From assembly GCA_964578745.1 (NCBI GenBank), contig CAZODZ010000001.1, forward strand, positions 36,749-100,748: a stretch of 64,000 nt of DNA, in the 5' to 3' direction. The position numbers were made by a program, and so were the translations under genes. This DNA is from SKVJ01 sp964578745. GTDB taxonomy: Bacteria; Chloroflexota; Dehalococcoidia; GIF9; AB-539-J10. The notes beneath the pieces were generated by a model, which saw nothing but the letters and a program-made list of their open reading frames with translations, did no database searches and was not told the origin of the DNA. Of this stretch, positions 33,857 to 42,861 are shown in pieces; within the stretch, counting starts at the first letter, position 1, and every line of letters begins with the position of its first letter.

Positions 33857-34690
33857 ATGACCGAAGATGAGAAGTTCGAATCGCTGGCGAAGAGGTTTCG
33901 CCTTGATGGCAAAGTTGCCATTGTAACCGGCGGCAGTCGTGGTATCGGACGTGCCATCGCTCTGGGGCTCGCGGAGGCTGGCGCCGACATCGTCCTCACG
34001 AGCCGCAAATTGCCTGATCTCGAGACGGTGGCGAAAGAGATTGGCGAACTGGGTCGTAGGGCAGTCGCTATTGCTGCAAACATTCGGCATCTGGAGGAAC
34101 ACGACAAAGTCGTCAAACAGACCGTCGATACGTTCGGCCATGTCGACATCCTCGTAAATAACGCTGGCACGAATGTGCTCTACGCATCATTGTTCGACAT
34201 GGATGAGAAGGCGTGGGATATCACTTTGGGGCTGAACCTTAAGGCGGTGTTCTTCTTGAGCCAGAAGGTCGCCGCTCAGATGCGTGACCAGGGTACAGGC
34301 GGAAGTATCATCAATATCTCTTCTGATTCTGGTTTTCGTCCCTACCTGGGTATGAGTGCATATTCCATTAGCAAGTGTGCGGTGCAGCATCTGACGGCCG
34401 TGTTCGCGCAGGAACTGGGCCATCTGGGCATACGATGCAACTGTATCGCGCCCTCAGTGACGCGAACGAGGCTTTCGGAGGCCCTCTGGAACGATCCTGA
34501 CAACCTACGACGTAAGGAGATGAATACCTCGCTGGGTCGTGTTGCTGAGCCAATCGAAATGGCAGGAGCAGCCTTGTTCCTTGCCTCTGATGCATCAAGC
34601 TACATGACTGGACAGACCATGCTCATCGACGGTGGTGAGTATGCCATGGTCCAGGACTTTCTCAGGACTCTGCCACACAAGACGGCCTAG
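33857..34690 (+). CDS. Short-chain dehydrogenase/reductase
   Basis: This 277-residue classical SDR probably oxidises or reduces a hydroxy acid or sugar. The NAD(P)-binding TGGSRGIGRAIA is near residue 25, NNAG near 100, catalytic Ser in IINISSDSG, and YSISK near 170. The C-terminal MTGQTMLIDGG ending is typical. An ATG following GGAG sets the start. It is second in the operon with the 4-HB-CoA-dehydratase-type gene, and a terminator follows. Confidence 0.9.
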   Translation: MTEDEKFESLAKRFRLDGKVAIVTGGSRGIGRAIALGLAEAGADIVLTSRKLPDLETVAKEIGELGRRAVAIAANIRHLEEHDKVVKQTVDTFGHVDILVNNAGTNVLYASLFDMDEKAWDITLGLNLKAVFFLSQKVAAQMRDQGTGGSIINISSDSGFRPYLGMSAYSISKCAVQHLTAVFAQELGHLGIRCNCIAPSVTRTRLSEALWNDPDNLRRKEMNTSLGRVAEPIEMAGAALFLASDASSYMTGQTMLIDGGEYAMVQDFLRTLPHKTA

Positions 34691-34705
34691 TCGTCTTGAT
34701 TTGTA

Positions 34706-34740
34706 GGGAGAAGGGGGCCGCGGAATGGCGGCCCCCTCCC
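34706..34740. terminator. Terminator between converging operons
   Basis: GGGGGCCGC (34713-34721) pairs with GCGGCCCCC (34728-34736), with an outer GGGA/TCCC extension. It lies between the SDR gene and the end of the long minus-strand operon and can serve both. Confidence 0.7.
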
Positions 34741-34774
34741 ATTGTCAGGTCGGAAGTCCGGTTGAGATGCACTC

Positions 34775-35830
34775 TTAGCAGAAAGTGAACACTCGCGCTG
34801 GATTCTCTACCATTAGGTGCCGGATGTCGTCGTCTGTCATGCCCTTGGACTTCATCACTGGCACCGCGTTGTCGAGGATGTGTGCATAGCCCCATCCGCC
34901 GTACTTCCTACGCTGAGTCTTGTTCCAGATGTCCTGCGAAATAAGTATCTGGTCTGTGAACCCCCTCTCCATGAGATCTATTATCTCGTTGATTCGCATG
35001 TGGTCGTTCGGAAGGTCTATCTTGCGGTGCTCCGGTGGGTAGTATCCTTCACGGCCGAAGAGATCGTACTCCATGTAGACGCCTGTTTCCGCGACTGCAA
35101 TCCTGTTGGAGCGGTCGCGCACGGCGCGGTCGATGTGGTCCATTATGGTGCGACTGAGGTCGGCGCCGGCTTCTTCTGCAATTCTTATAGCCTGCATCGC
35201 TGAGTCTTCGTGCTGGCCCGGGTGGATGTTAAGCGCCGCTCCGGTCTGTTTTTGGGCTCTTGCGGCGGCACGCAGGGACTTGCGCTCACGGTCTGTCAGG
35301 GGCCACGAGCAGCCAATCTCGCCGATTACGCCGGCGCAGATGCCGGTGCTGCCGACCCCTTCCTCGATGTCGCGAATGATTTCATCCACGATCTCATCCT
35401 CACTCTTGGTGTCCATTGCCGGTGGTAGCGAGGAGTCGATGTAGTAACCGGCGCCCATGATAATGTGCAACCCGGTGGCACGTGAGATGCGGGCGAGTGA
35501 GTTTGGTGACCGCCCGAGGCCGATGCTGCTCATCTCGACCACAGTTCTGCCGCCTGCACGCTTGAAATGTGTTATCTCCTCTATCGCTTCATCCTCGTCC
35601 ATGCACGTGAGGTCATCGAGGTTGGTGAACCTGTGATAAGTGAGCCACCAGAGGATATCCACCGACACCTTACGCCGGGCCATCTGTTTCTCAAATGAGT
35701 CCTCCGGCTCCACGAACCAGCCTGAACCATCGCTCATCAGATGTTCGTGCGGCAGTGTGATACCCATGTCCCCGGGCTCTATCAGCCCTAGGACCGTCTG
35801 GACCTTGCCTCTGCGTTCCTCTCGCTTCAT
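34775..35830 (-). CDS. Phosphotriesterase-family metal-dependent hydrolase (probable lactonase)
   Basis: The 351-residue amidohydrolase-fold protein shows the binuclear metal site of the PTE family. LPHEHLM supplies the HxH pair near residue 27, GEIGCS near residue 170 supplies a bridging Glu in place of the usual carboxylated Lys, NIHPG and MDHIDR supply two His residues, and SQDIW supplies the Asp. Members of this branch often hydrolyse lactones. Next to sugar-acid enzymes, an aldonolactone or related lactone is a reasonable guess. It is the last gene of a long minus-strand operon. Confidence 0.85.
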   Translation of the reverse strand: MKREERRGKVQTVLGLIEPGDMGITLPHEHLMSDGSGWFVEPEDSFEKQMARRKVSVDILWWLTYHRFTNLDDLTCMDEDEAIEEITHFKRAGGRTVVEMSSIGLGRSPNSLARISRATGLHIIMGAGYYIDSSLPPAMDTKSEDEIVDEIIRDIEEGVGSTGICAGVIGEIGCSWPLTDRERKSLRAAARAQKQTGAALNIHPGQHEDSAMQAIRIAEEAGADLSRTIMDHIDRAVRDRSNRIAVAETGVYMEYDLFGREGYYPPEHRKIDLPNDHMRINEIIDLMERGFTDQILISQDIWNKTQRRKYGGWGYAHILDNAVPVMKSKGMTDDDIRHLMVENPARVFTFC

Positions 35831-35850
35831 AGCCTGTGTTCCTCCTCCAG

Positions 35851-37224
35851 TCAGTGTGCGTGATCCTCCTGCTGTGTGCCAAAGGGAAGGGCAAACAGCC
35901 CCACCTTCAGGTCATTTACATTGGTGCCGGTGTGGCCGGTAATGACGGCGTCTGAGAGCCTCCGTAGCAGCGGGCTCACATTGTGCTGTGCAAGGGCGGT
36001 GGCAACGTCCGTTCCGGCCTCTCGAGCGCGACTGATGGTTGAAGCGTCGACAAGTGCGCCTGCCAGATCTGTGGGTCCATCGGTGCCGTCGGTATCAATG
36101 GAGACCACCACCTCGTTGTCAGTCTCCAGTACGAGTGCCGCTGCGCAGGCGAACTCCTGGTTCGGCCCCCCTTCGCCGTAGGTTCCGTTGAGTCTTACCG
36201 TTGTCTCGCCGCCTGCTATCAGAGCGACTGGGCGCCGCGCAGACGCCGCGGCACTGTTGAGTGCGATGCCGAAGTCCTCGCCCTGTCTTGTGCTGTCACC
36301 CTCCATCTCGCTCGTGAGCACACGTGCCTTAAAGCCGAGCCGTGTGGCCTCGGCGGCAGCGGCTTCGCAGACCGTAGCACTCTTCACAAGAAGAAATGTG
36401 TGGACCCGATTGTCGCCAAAACCGCGGGGGTTCTCAGATGCAGGCGTGCCCGCTTTCAGATACTCGACAGCCGTACGCGGCATGCGCTGCCACAAGCCAT
36501 ATCGCTCGAGAACGGCCAGTGCATCTGCGAACGTAGAGGTGTCTGGAACGGTGGGGCAGGTAATGTAATCGTAGGGGTCTCCGGTGACGTCCGACACGGT
36601 CAGATTGATTATCTCCGCTGGAAACGCTGCAAGGGCGAGGCGGCCGCCCTTTATTCGTGAGAGGTGCTTTCGCACAGCATTGATCTCGCGGATGCTCGCT
36701 CCGCACTCGAGGAGCAGGCGGTGTACTTCTCGCTTCTCCTCGAGAGTGACGCCGTCCACCGGACAGGGCCACAGGGCCGAGCTGCCACCGGTGATGGCGC
36801 AGAACACGATGTCGTTCTCTCTGGCCTGTCGTGCAAGACGCAACGCCTCCTGCGCAGCTTCGTAGCCTCGCCTGTCTGGCAGAGGATGGCTTGCCTCAAC
36901 AACGCGTATGGCCCCTGTCTCCTTCTTCTGACCTTCTTTGACAACCACCAGACTGTGGCGTATACGTTTGCCGAGTATGTCTTCTAGGGCACGCGCAATG
37001 GGAAGGCTGGCCTTACCCGCTCCCAGCACGTAGATGTCTTCGCGCATGCCAAGGTCGTAGACGAGGTCGCCGACATGGAGTTGGTCTCCATCAAGGTGGA
37101 TGAGGGCAGTGGTCGCCCTGTAAGGATTCAGCTGTTCGAGAGCGCACTCGGCGATGTCGAGTGCAGCCTTGCGCAGTGCCCGATTTCCATGTGACTCAAG
37201 TTCGGAGCGGTTTTGTATGTACAT
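35851..37224 (-). CDS. Glycerate 2-kinase (MOFRL/DUF4147 family)
   Basis: The 457-residue kinase makes 2-phosphoglycerate from D-glycerate and ATP. The N-terminal DUF4147 domain contains GAGKASLPIA near residue 68 and ITGGSSAL near residue 145. The C-terminal MOFRL domain reads ALIAGGETTVRL and ends SIDTDGTDGPTD followed by GHTGTNVNDL. The length is normal for the family. It lies directly downstream of an enolase-type gene, so its product could feed that enzyme. Confidence 0.92.
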   Translation of the reverse strand: MYIQNRSELESHGNRALRKAALDIAECALEQLNPYRATTALIHLDGDQLHVGDLVYDLGMREDIYVLGAGKASLPIARALEDILGKRIRHSLVVVKEGQKKETGAIRVVEASHPLPDRRGYEAAQEALRLARQARENDIVFCAITGGSSALWPCPVDGVTLEEKREVHRLLLECGASIREINAVRKHLSRIKGGRLALAAFPAEIINLTVSDVTGDPYDYITCPTVPDTSTFADALAVLERYGLWQRMPRTAVEYLKAGTPASENPRGFGDNRVHTFLLVKSATVCEAAAAEATRLGFKARVLTSEMEGDSTRQGEDFGIALNSAAASARRPVALIAGGETTVRLNGTYGEGGPNQEFACAAALVLETDNEVVVSIDTDGTDGPTDLAGALVDASTISRAREAGTDVATALAQHNVSPLLRRLSDAVITGHTGTNVNDLKVGLFALPFGTQQEDHAH

Positions 37225-37244
37225 GGTGCCTGTACCTGGGCACG

Positions 37245-38522
37245 CTAGACCGGCCTGCGGAAGTTCCTGCCGGCGTAGACAGCTGCTGTTCCAAGCTCTT
37301 CTTCTATCTGCAGCAGGCGGTTGTACTTAGCCGTCCGCTCGCTGCGTACCGGTGCGCCCGTCTTGATCTGTCCGCCGTTGAGCGCGACAGCGAGATCGGC
37401 GATTATCGAGTCCTCGGTCTCGCCGGATCTCTCGGAGACGCAGACGCTGTAGCCGTTCCTGAACGCCATCTCGGCGGTCTCCATGGCCTCTGTCAGTGTG
37501 CCAATCTGGTTTACCTTCCACAGAACAGCATTGGCAGCTTTCTGCGTGATCCCTTTGGCCAGTCGCGACTTGTTTGTTACGAAAAGGTCATCGCCGACTA
37601 TCTGCGCGTCGACTGCTGCCGTCAATTCGGCAAATCCCTCAAAATCATCTTCCTGCAGCGGGTCTTCAATAGAGGCTATCGGGTACTCTGCACACAGGTC
37701 CTGGAAGAATCTGATGGCTTCCTGTCTGCTTAGGGTTCTGCCTTCGAATCTGTATGTACCGGTGTGGCTGTCGTAGAGGTGGGTCGATGCACAGTCCAGC
37801 GCGTACACGATGTGCTCCTCATAGCCGGATGCCCGCACTGCGTCCCGCAATAGGTCGAGAGCTTCGCGCACCTTAACTATCGGCGGTACGACGCCACCTT
37901 CGTCGCCCACGTTGATGGCGAGCTTGCCATAGCGTTCGGCGGTTATCGATCTGAGGATCAGATTCACCTCGGCTGTCATCCTCAGCGCTTCGGAGAAGCT
38001 CTCGGCGCCAACCGGCATCATTATGAATTCCTGGAAACAGAGGTCATTGGATGACAGTTTCCCTCCGTTCACCAGGTTCATCATCGGCACCGGCAGCACG
38101 TGTGCCGTTGAATTGAGGTAGCGGTAGAGAGGCAGGTGCAGAGTGGCGGCGGCTGCGCGCGCTATGGCAAGGCTGACTCCTAGTATTGCATTGGCGCCAA
38201 GGCGACTCTTGTCCGCGGTGCCATCCAGTGCGACAAGATCCCGGTCGATGGCGCGCTGCTCGGTAACGTCACGGCCGACCAGCGTGTCGGCTATGGCGCC
38301 GTTGATGTTCTGTACAGCGGTGAGCACTCCCTTGCCGCCGTAACGGGGCCCGCCATCGCGAAGTTCGTATGCCTCGTATGAACCTGTGGAGCGACCGCTG
38401 GGCACGTCGGCGCGCCCTCTGAGTTCACCGTCAACGTGGACATCAACCTGGACCGTTGGCGTACCACGGCAGTCGATTATCTCGCGGGCTGCAATGTCTG
38501 TGATCCGAAATTGCTCTGCCAC
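37245..38522 (-). CDS. Divergent enolase paralogue
   Basis: The 425-residue protein is plainly enolase-like. Metal ligands Asp243, Glu286 and Asp311 are present, as are acid-base residues Glu165, Glu208 and Lys336. However, the usual NGGxHADN loop reads NGGKLSSND, so the catalytic-site His is Leu156, and SHRSGETED reads SERSGETED with Glu364 for His. The mobile loop SGASTG reads SGRSTG. Three changes around the phosphate and catalytic loops suggest an altered substrate or an impaired enzyme. It precedes glycerate 2-kinase in the same operon, so 2-phosphoglycerate or a close analogue is the likely ligand. Confidence 0.88.
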   Translation of the reverse strand: MAEQFRITDIAAREIIDCRGTPTVQVDVHVDGELRGRADVPSGRSTGSYEAYELRDGGPRYGGKGVLTAVQNINGAIADTLVGRDVTEQRAIDRDLVALDGTADKSRLGANAILGVSLAIARAAAATLHLPLYRYLNSTAHVLPVPMMNLVNGGKLSSNDLCFQEFIMMPVGAESFSEALRMTAEVNLILRSITAERYGKLAINVGDEGGVVPPIVKVREALDLLRDAVRASGYEEHIVYALDCASTHLYDSHTGTYRFEGRTLSRQEAIRFFQDLCAEYPIASIEDPLQEDDFEGFAELTAAVDAQIVGDDLFVTNKSRLAKGITQKAANAVLWKVNQIGTLTEAMETAEMAFRNGYSVCVSERSGETEDSIIADLAVALNGGQIKTGAPVRSERTAKYNRLLQIEEELGTAAVYAGRNFRRPV

Positions 38523-38739
38523 TCTCTGGCCTCCTTGTTGCTATTTCCCCTGCTGATCATCTGCCACACAACAATATCAATTCTGCTGGCGTGACTTTTG
38601 CTGTGGTCTCTCGCCAACCCCTGGCGAATACAGAATCGGTCGTGTGTAGTATACGATAAGTAGTTCTTTGCAGTGCGATTTCATTTCCCGGCGCGCTGGT
38701 TGGCTGGAGACCCCTGACGAACTCCTGGGGTCGTTGCAG

Positions 38740-38870
38740 GCCTACGTCTGCCACCGGCTTCGGCCCGCGGTGCGGCCAGTTCCTTGCTGCACTGTACTGC
38801 GGGAATTACTGCCACCTTGGTTCCACGCGCGCGCAGCCCTGGTGTGTTTCGGATGCCCCACAAATCCCAT
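38740..38870 (-). pseudogene. Decayed 5' fragment of a UxaA-family dehydratase gene
   Basis: On the minus strand, 22 bases after the stop of the intact UxaA paralogue 1, sequence resumes that resembles the start of that same gene. It begins ATGGGATTTGTGG at 38870, and after a frame change encodes VAVIPAVQCSKELA, matching VAIIPAVQCGNELA near residue 20 of paralogue 1. Similarity fades after about 130 bases. This is best read as the remnant of a tandem duplicate that lost most of its length. The remaining spacer to the enolase gene (38523-38739) shows nothing recognisable. Confidence 0.65.
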
Positions 38871-38892
38871 TGGCTATCCCTGTTGCATTCTG

Positions 38893-40086
38893 CTACAGCA
38901 GAGGGCCGGTCGTGTACATCAGGAGCATCTCATGATAACGGGAGTGCATCTCCTGCTTGCAAGGTTTGCCAGAAGCTACTGCTACGAGTTCCTCAAGAAT
39001 GTGCTGCCCGACGTCAGGGACTGTCTCTTTACCCTCGATGATGGTACCAGCGTATACATCGAAATAGTCGCTCTGGGCGATGTCCTGTGGGCTGCTGAAT
39101 ATCTTTATCACCGGGGCGATGGGAATGCCACCAACAGCTACGGTATAGTTGTGCAGCATGGTCGGTAGACCTGCACCGTAGTTCAAACTCATTACCTGGG
39201 CGCCGCCGGCGGCGAATCCAAGAAATATCTGCGGCGTATTAGCCGATCCGTCCATGAAGTACATCCCTTTGTCCGCTGGTCGTTCTGCCCACTCCAGAAC
39301 GCCGTGTATCGGACTCTTGCCCGACTTGGCGATGGCCCCGAGGGACTTCTCCTCCAGTGTGGTCATTCCACCCCGTATGTTGCCCGGCACGGGTTGTGAA
39401 CCTCGTATGTCCACACCGGAGTCTTTCATGCGCTGCTCCATACGCAGGGCGACTTCGATAAGACGGGAGGAGACCTCTTCTGTTGCTCCACGTTGTGCCA
39501 GCAGGTGCTCGGCGCCAATGATTTCTGCGGTCTCCGAGAACATGAAAGTTCCACCCGCCTTCACTAGCTCGTCTGCCGCCCAGCCGACGGCTGGGTTGCA
39601 GGCCATAATAGATGCGGGAGTCGAGCCTGTGCACTTTGAGGCGAAGTTGAGATAACTGATGTCGAATGCTTCACGCCTGAGCAGCGAGGCGTCTGTCCTC
39701 ATCTGTCTGGCTGTGCGGGTTCCTTTGGCGAGGGCGTTGTCGTAGCTCCCCTCCTTCTCGATCGTCACCAGCTCAACTGGCTTACCTGATGCGGCAATGC
39801 CTTCAGCAATGGGGTCGGCAGGCACCCCGTCACAGCCCACACCGACGACTATGGCTGCCGCGACGTTTGGATTGCAACCAAGGCCGACGAGTGCGCGAGA
39901 GATCGTCTCCTTGTCAGGAAGGATGTTAACGCATGCACCATTGTGGCACAGCGCGACTACTGGCCCTCCAACCTCGCTTGCGATGCGGTCAGCCAACTCA
40001 TTGCCGCACTGCACCGCGGGGATTATTGCCACGTAGTTCCGCGCTCCTGCGCTGCCGTCTGGTCGTGGGAATCCCATGAATTCCAT
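38893..40086 (-). CDS. UxaA-family dehydratase large subunit, paralogue 1
   Basis: The 397-residue protein belongs to the UxaA/GarD/SuyB family (altronate, galactarate or sulfolactate lyase large subunit). It keeps PGNIRGGMTTLEEKSLGAI near residue 232. It is unusual in that the family motif KCGGSD is KCTGST, and the TGRGTP loop near the C-terminal third is replaced by NYGAGLPT. MDGSANTPQ and YFDVYAGTIIEG tie it to paralogue 3. No SAF-domain small subunit is adjacent. It starts 45 bases after the SDR gene in a long operon. Substrate is unknown. Confidence 0.85.
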   Translation of the reverse strand: MEFMGFPRPDGSAGARNYVAIIPAVQCGNELADRIASEVGGPVVALCHNGACVNILPDKETISRALVGLGCNPNVAAAIVVGVGCDGVPADPIAEGIAASGKPVELVTIEKEGSYDNALAKGTRTARQMRTDASLLRREAFDISYLNFASKCTGSTPASIMACNPAVGWAADELVKAGGTFMFSETAEIIGAEHLLAQRGATEEVSSRLIEVALRMEQRMKDSGVDIRGSQPVPGNIRGGMTTLEEKSLGAIAKSGKSPIHGVLEWAERPADKGMYFMDGSANTPQIFLGFAAGGAQVMSLNYGAGLPTMLHNYTVAVGGIPIAPVIKIFSSPQDIAQSDYFDVYAGTIIEGKETVPDVGQHILEELVAVASGKPCKQEMHSRYHEMLLMYTTGPLL

Positions 40087-40130
40087 CTGCCTCTCCTTGC
40101 GGTCGCACTCGTGTTACTCCGGTCAACCGG

Positions 40131-40898
40131 CTACATGTAGTAGCCGTTCGCCGTCCACCCGCCGTCGACCAGCAGGTCCGTGCCCGTTATGCTTCGCGCC
40201 TCTTCCGATGAGAGAAACAGGACCGCATTGGCGATATCGTCCGGCGTGCTCATTCTGCCCAGCGGTGTCCTCCTGTTGATGGCGTCCGCATCTATCTTCC
40301 CCTGGCGCAGGAGGTTCTGGACGAGGTCAGTCAGTACATAGCCGGGTGAGACTGAATTCACCCTTATTCCGTACTTCGCAAGTTCAACTGCGAGCACCAT
40401 TGTCAGGTTCATCACAGCGGCCTTTGAAGATGCATACGCGGTACGCATAGGTGGCCCTGTGTGTGCCGTGATGGAGGCAATGTTCACCATGACGCCACTG
40501 CCTTGTGCAATCATCACCTTGGCTGCCGCTCGTGAACACAGGTACGTGCCCTTGAGGTTGATGTCCACGGTGCGTTCGAAGTCCTCGAGCTGTTGCTCTA
40601 TCAGGGGCATGAGTGGTTGACTGACTCCGGCATTGTTGACGAGAATGTCGAGACCACCGAATTCAGCAACAACTCTGTCTACCATGTGGCCGACCTGTTC
40701 TTCGTCACGCACGTCTGCTTCGATGGCGGTTACCTTATGGCTGAATTGCCTTGCTTCCTGTGCGGCCGCTTCAGCTGTTGCTTCGTGGGCAGCGTTGATA
40801 GCCACGTGTGCGCCTTCACGTGCATAGGCGAGTGCAATGGCCTTCCCTATTCCCCGCCCTGCGCCTGTCACCAGTACCGACTTGCCTTCGAATCGCAT
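40131..40898 (-). CDS. Short-chain dehydrogenase/reductase (FabG-like)
   Basis: This 255-residue SDR has VTGAGRGIGKAIA near residue 9, NNAG near 87, catalytic Ser in VNIASITAH and YASSK near 155. SITGTDLLVDGGW closes the fold. Its place among sugar-acid dehydratase genes suggests oxidation of a sugar or hydroxy acid rather than fatty-acid synthesis. It lies between an epimerase gene and UxaA paralogue 1. Confidence 0.9.
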   Translation of the reverse strand: MRFEGKSVLVTGAGRGIGKAIALAYAREGAHVAINAAHEATAEAAAQEARQFSHKVTAIEADVRDEEQVGHMVDRVVAEFGGLDILVNNAGVSQPLMPLIEQQLEDFERTVDINLKGTYLCSRAAAKVMIAQGSGVMVNIASITAHTGPPMRTAYASSKAAVMNLTMVLAVELAKYGIRVNSVSPGYVLTDLVQNLLRQGKIDADAINRRTPLGRMSTPDDIANAVLFLSSEEARSITGTDLLVDGGWTANGYYM

Positions 40899-40916
40899 GT
40901 TACTCCTTCTGTACAG

Positions 40917-41876
40917 TCAGACCCGGCCCGACTGGATGTCCTCAACCAGATCACGCACGGCATCATCGAGGGTAAATCTGGGCTGCCAGCCCCAGTCCTT
41001 TCGAGCCGGGGCATCATCCGGTATCTTCTGAATACACTCATACTGTGTCTCCATGACGTGCTGATACTCGGGGTCGAACTCCATGGAAATCTGTGCGCCG
41101 GGGATATGCCTTCGCGTTGCCTCGACCAGTTCCTTGGTCGATGCTGAGAATCCATCCAGATTATAGATGCGTGTCGATAGCGATCGTTCGCTCGCGTGTG
41201 CAAGCTGCGCCAGACTTGAAGCTGCGTCCTTGACGTAGATGAAGCGCAGTGTGAGAGACTCTGCCACCTGGATCGTGAACGGGCGACCTCTGGCGCATTC
41301 CTCGATGACAAGTGATGTGTAGGCGCTCCAGCCTGAGCCCTTGACTCTCCCTGGGCCTATAATCGAGAGGAAGCGCACGGCCCTGAAATCGATACCGTAT
41401 GTCCTGTTGTAGTGCAGGCCGAGTTGCTCACTGCAGACCTTCGAGGTTCCGTACATAGTCGGTGGCGTCTGCGGATAGTCACCGGGCACGATATCCGGCA
41501 GATTTGAGCCGAACGTGGCCGTCGTGCTGGAGTAGATGAACTGTCTCGAATCGAACAGACGTGCTGCCTCAAGCATGTTGAATGTGCCGACGACATTGAC
41601 TGCGTACCCTGCTGCGTGGTCTATCTCGCATGCGGGTGGCATAAGTGCGGCGACGTGGTAGATCGTCTCCGGTTTCGCCTGTTTCACTGCTCCAAGCACC
41701 TGTGCCCAGTTGGTGAGGTCTGTGCGGTAGAGTGTAACGTGCCCTCTGAGGTCGTCCGGCAGCCGACTCTCCGGGACGAGGTCCAGAATGGATACATCCT
41801 CACCGTCTGCTACGAGCAGGCGGGCAAGCTCCTTACCTACCATACCGGCGCCGCCGGTTATCAGGCTTCTTCCCAT
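40917..41876 (-). CDS. NAD-dependent epimerase/dehydratase, copy 1
   Basis: The 319-residue extended SDR has ITGGAGMVGKELA at the N-terminus, catalytic IYSSTTATFG, and YGTSK near residue 145. It resembles UDP-glucose 4-epimerase and L-threonine-dehydrogenase-like proteins, but nucleotide-sugar specificity cannot be read from sequence. The next gene upstream is a paralogue of similar length and layout. A role in epimerising or oxidising a catabolic sugar acid is inferred from the operon. Confidence 0.87.
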   Translation of the reverse strand: MGRSLITGGAGMVGKELARLLVADGEDVSILDLVPESRLPDDLRGHVTLYRTDLTNWAQVLGAVKQAKPETIYHVAALMPPACEIDHAAGYAVNVVGTFNMLEAARLFDSRQFIYSSTTATFGSNLPDIVPGDYPQTPPTMYGTSKVCSEQLGLHYNRTYGIDFRAVRFLSIIGPGRVKGSGWSAYTSLVIEECARGRPFTIQVAESLTLRFIYVKDAASSLAQLAHASERSLSTRIYNLDGFSASTKELVEATRRHIPGAQISMEFDPEYQHVMETQYECIQKIPDDAPARKDWGWQPRFTLDDAVRDLVEDIQSGRV

Positions 41877-41907
41877 TAGTCTCTCCTTGTTCCATATGAG
41901 GACAGCA

Positions 41908-42861
41908 TCAGGCGTATATGTCGGAGTTTGCCCTGATATCGTTCACGAAGTCGGCCACAGCTTCCTCGAGCGAGAATCGTGGCGCCCAGTCCCAGTCTTT
42001 GCGCGCAAGCGTATCGTCGAGCCGCTCCGGCAGGTTCTTGACGAGCTGTATCTGCGTCTCATCTGGCTTGAACTCGAGTCTTGCGTCTGGCACGGCCTTC
42101 ACTATCGCGTCATACAGCTCCTGTCCTGTCACTGTCATGCCATACAGGTTGTAGATGCGGGTCGTTAGACGGTTCTCCGGCGCCCACCGCAAGTCATACA
42201 GGCCCCAGGCTGCATCCTTCACATAAAGCACGGCGATAGAAGTGGCAGGCTCAACGTAGATACTGTAGAGGCGACCCATGGCTGCTTCCTGCACCGACTT
42301 GTACAGGTATGCGCTCTGGGCGCTGTCCACCCGCCCCATGCCTAGAATGGGAGTCAGGCGCACGCCTCTGAAGTTGAGCCCAAACCGGCGGTGATAGTAC
42401 TCCCCCAGTCGTTCGCAGCAGACCTTGGTGACCCCGTACATGTTCACGGGGTGCTGTGCCGCGTCGTTCGGCACAATAGGTGGAACGTCTCGTCCGTATG
42501 TCGCCAGCGTGCTGATGAACATGACCGATTCGACACCGAACATGCGGGCCGCCTCAAGGACGTTGTATGTCCCGTTGACATTGACGGCAAACGCTCCCTG
42601 CGGGTTTTGTTCACTGCCGGGCGGCAGCATTGCGCCGGCGTGGTAAATGCAGTCTGGCTTGCTGGTACGTACTGCGTCAAGTACATGTGACCAGTTGCCA
42701 ATGTCACCACGTATCAGGGTAATCTTGTCCATCAAATTGCGAAACAACTTCGAGCCGCCCGCTATGTCGAAGATGGTGACTTCCTCTCCCTGCTCAAGGA
42801 GCAGGGTTGTGAGATGGTATCCGATGAATCCAAAGCCGCCGGTAATGAGGCTCCTGGCCAT
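41908..42861 (-). CDS. NAD-dependent epimerase/dehydratase, copy 2
   Basis: This 317-residue protein is a tandem paralogue of the gene that follows it. It has ITGGFGFIGYHLT at the N-terminus, MFISTLATYG and YGVTK near residue 145. Its stop and start are tightly packed: it begins one base after UxaA paralogue 2 ends. The conserved IYNLYGMTVTGQELYDAIVKA region matches copy 1 (IYNLDGFSASTKELVEATRRH) in pattern but has diverged, so the copies probably act on different substrates. Confidence 0.87.
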   Translation of the reverse strand: MARSLITGGFGFIGYHLTTLLLEQGEEVTIFDIAGGSKLFRNLMDKITLIRGDIGNWSHVLDAVRTSKPDCIYHAGAMLPPGSEQNPQGAFAVNVNGTYNVLEAARMFGVESVMFISTLATYGRDVPPIVPNDAAQHPVNMYGVTKVCCERLGEYYHRRFGLNFRGVRLTPILGMGRVDSAQSAYLYKSVQEAAMGRLYSIYVEPATSIAVLYVKDAAWGLYDLRWAPENRLTTRIYNLYGMTVTGQELYDAIVKAVPDARLEFKPDETQIQLVKNLPERLDDTLARKDWDWAPRFSLEEAVADFVNDIRANSDIYA

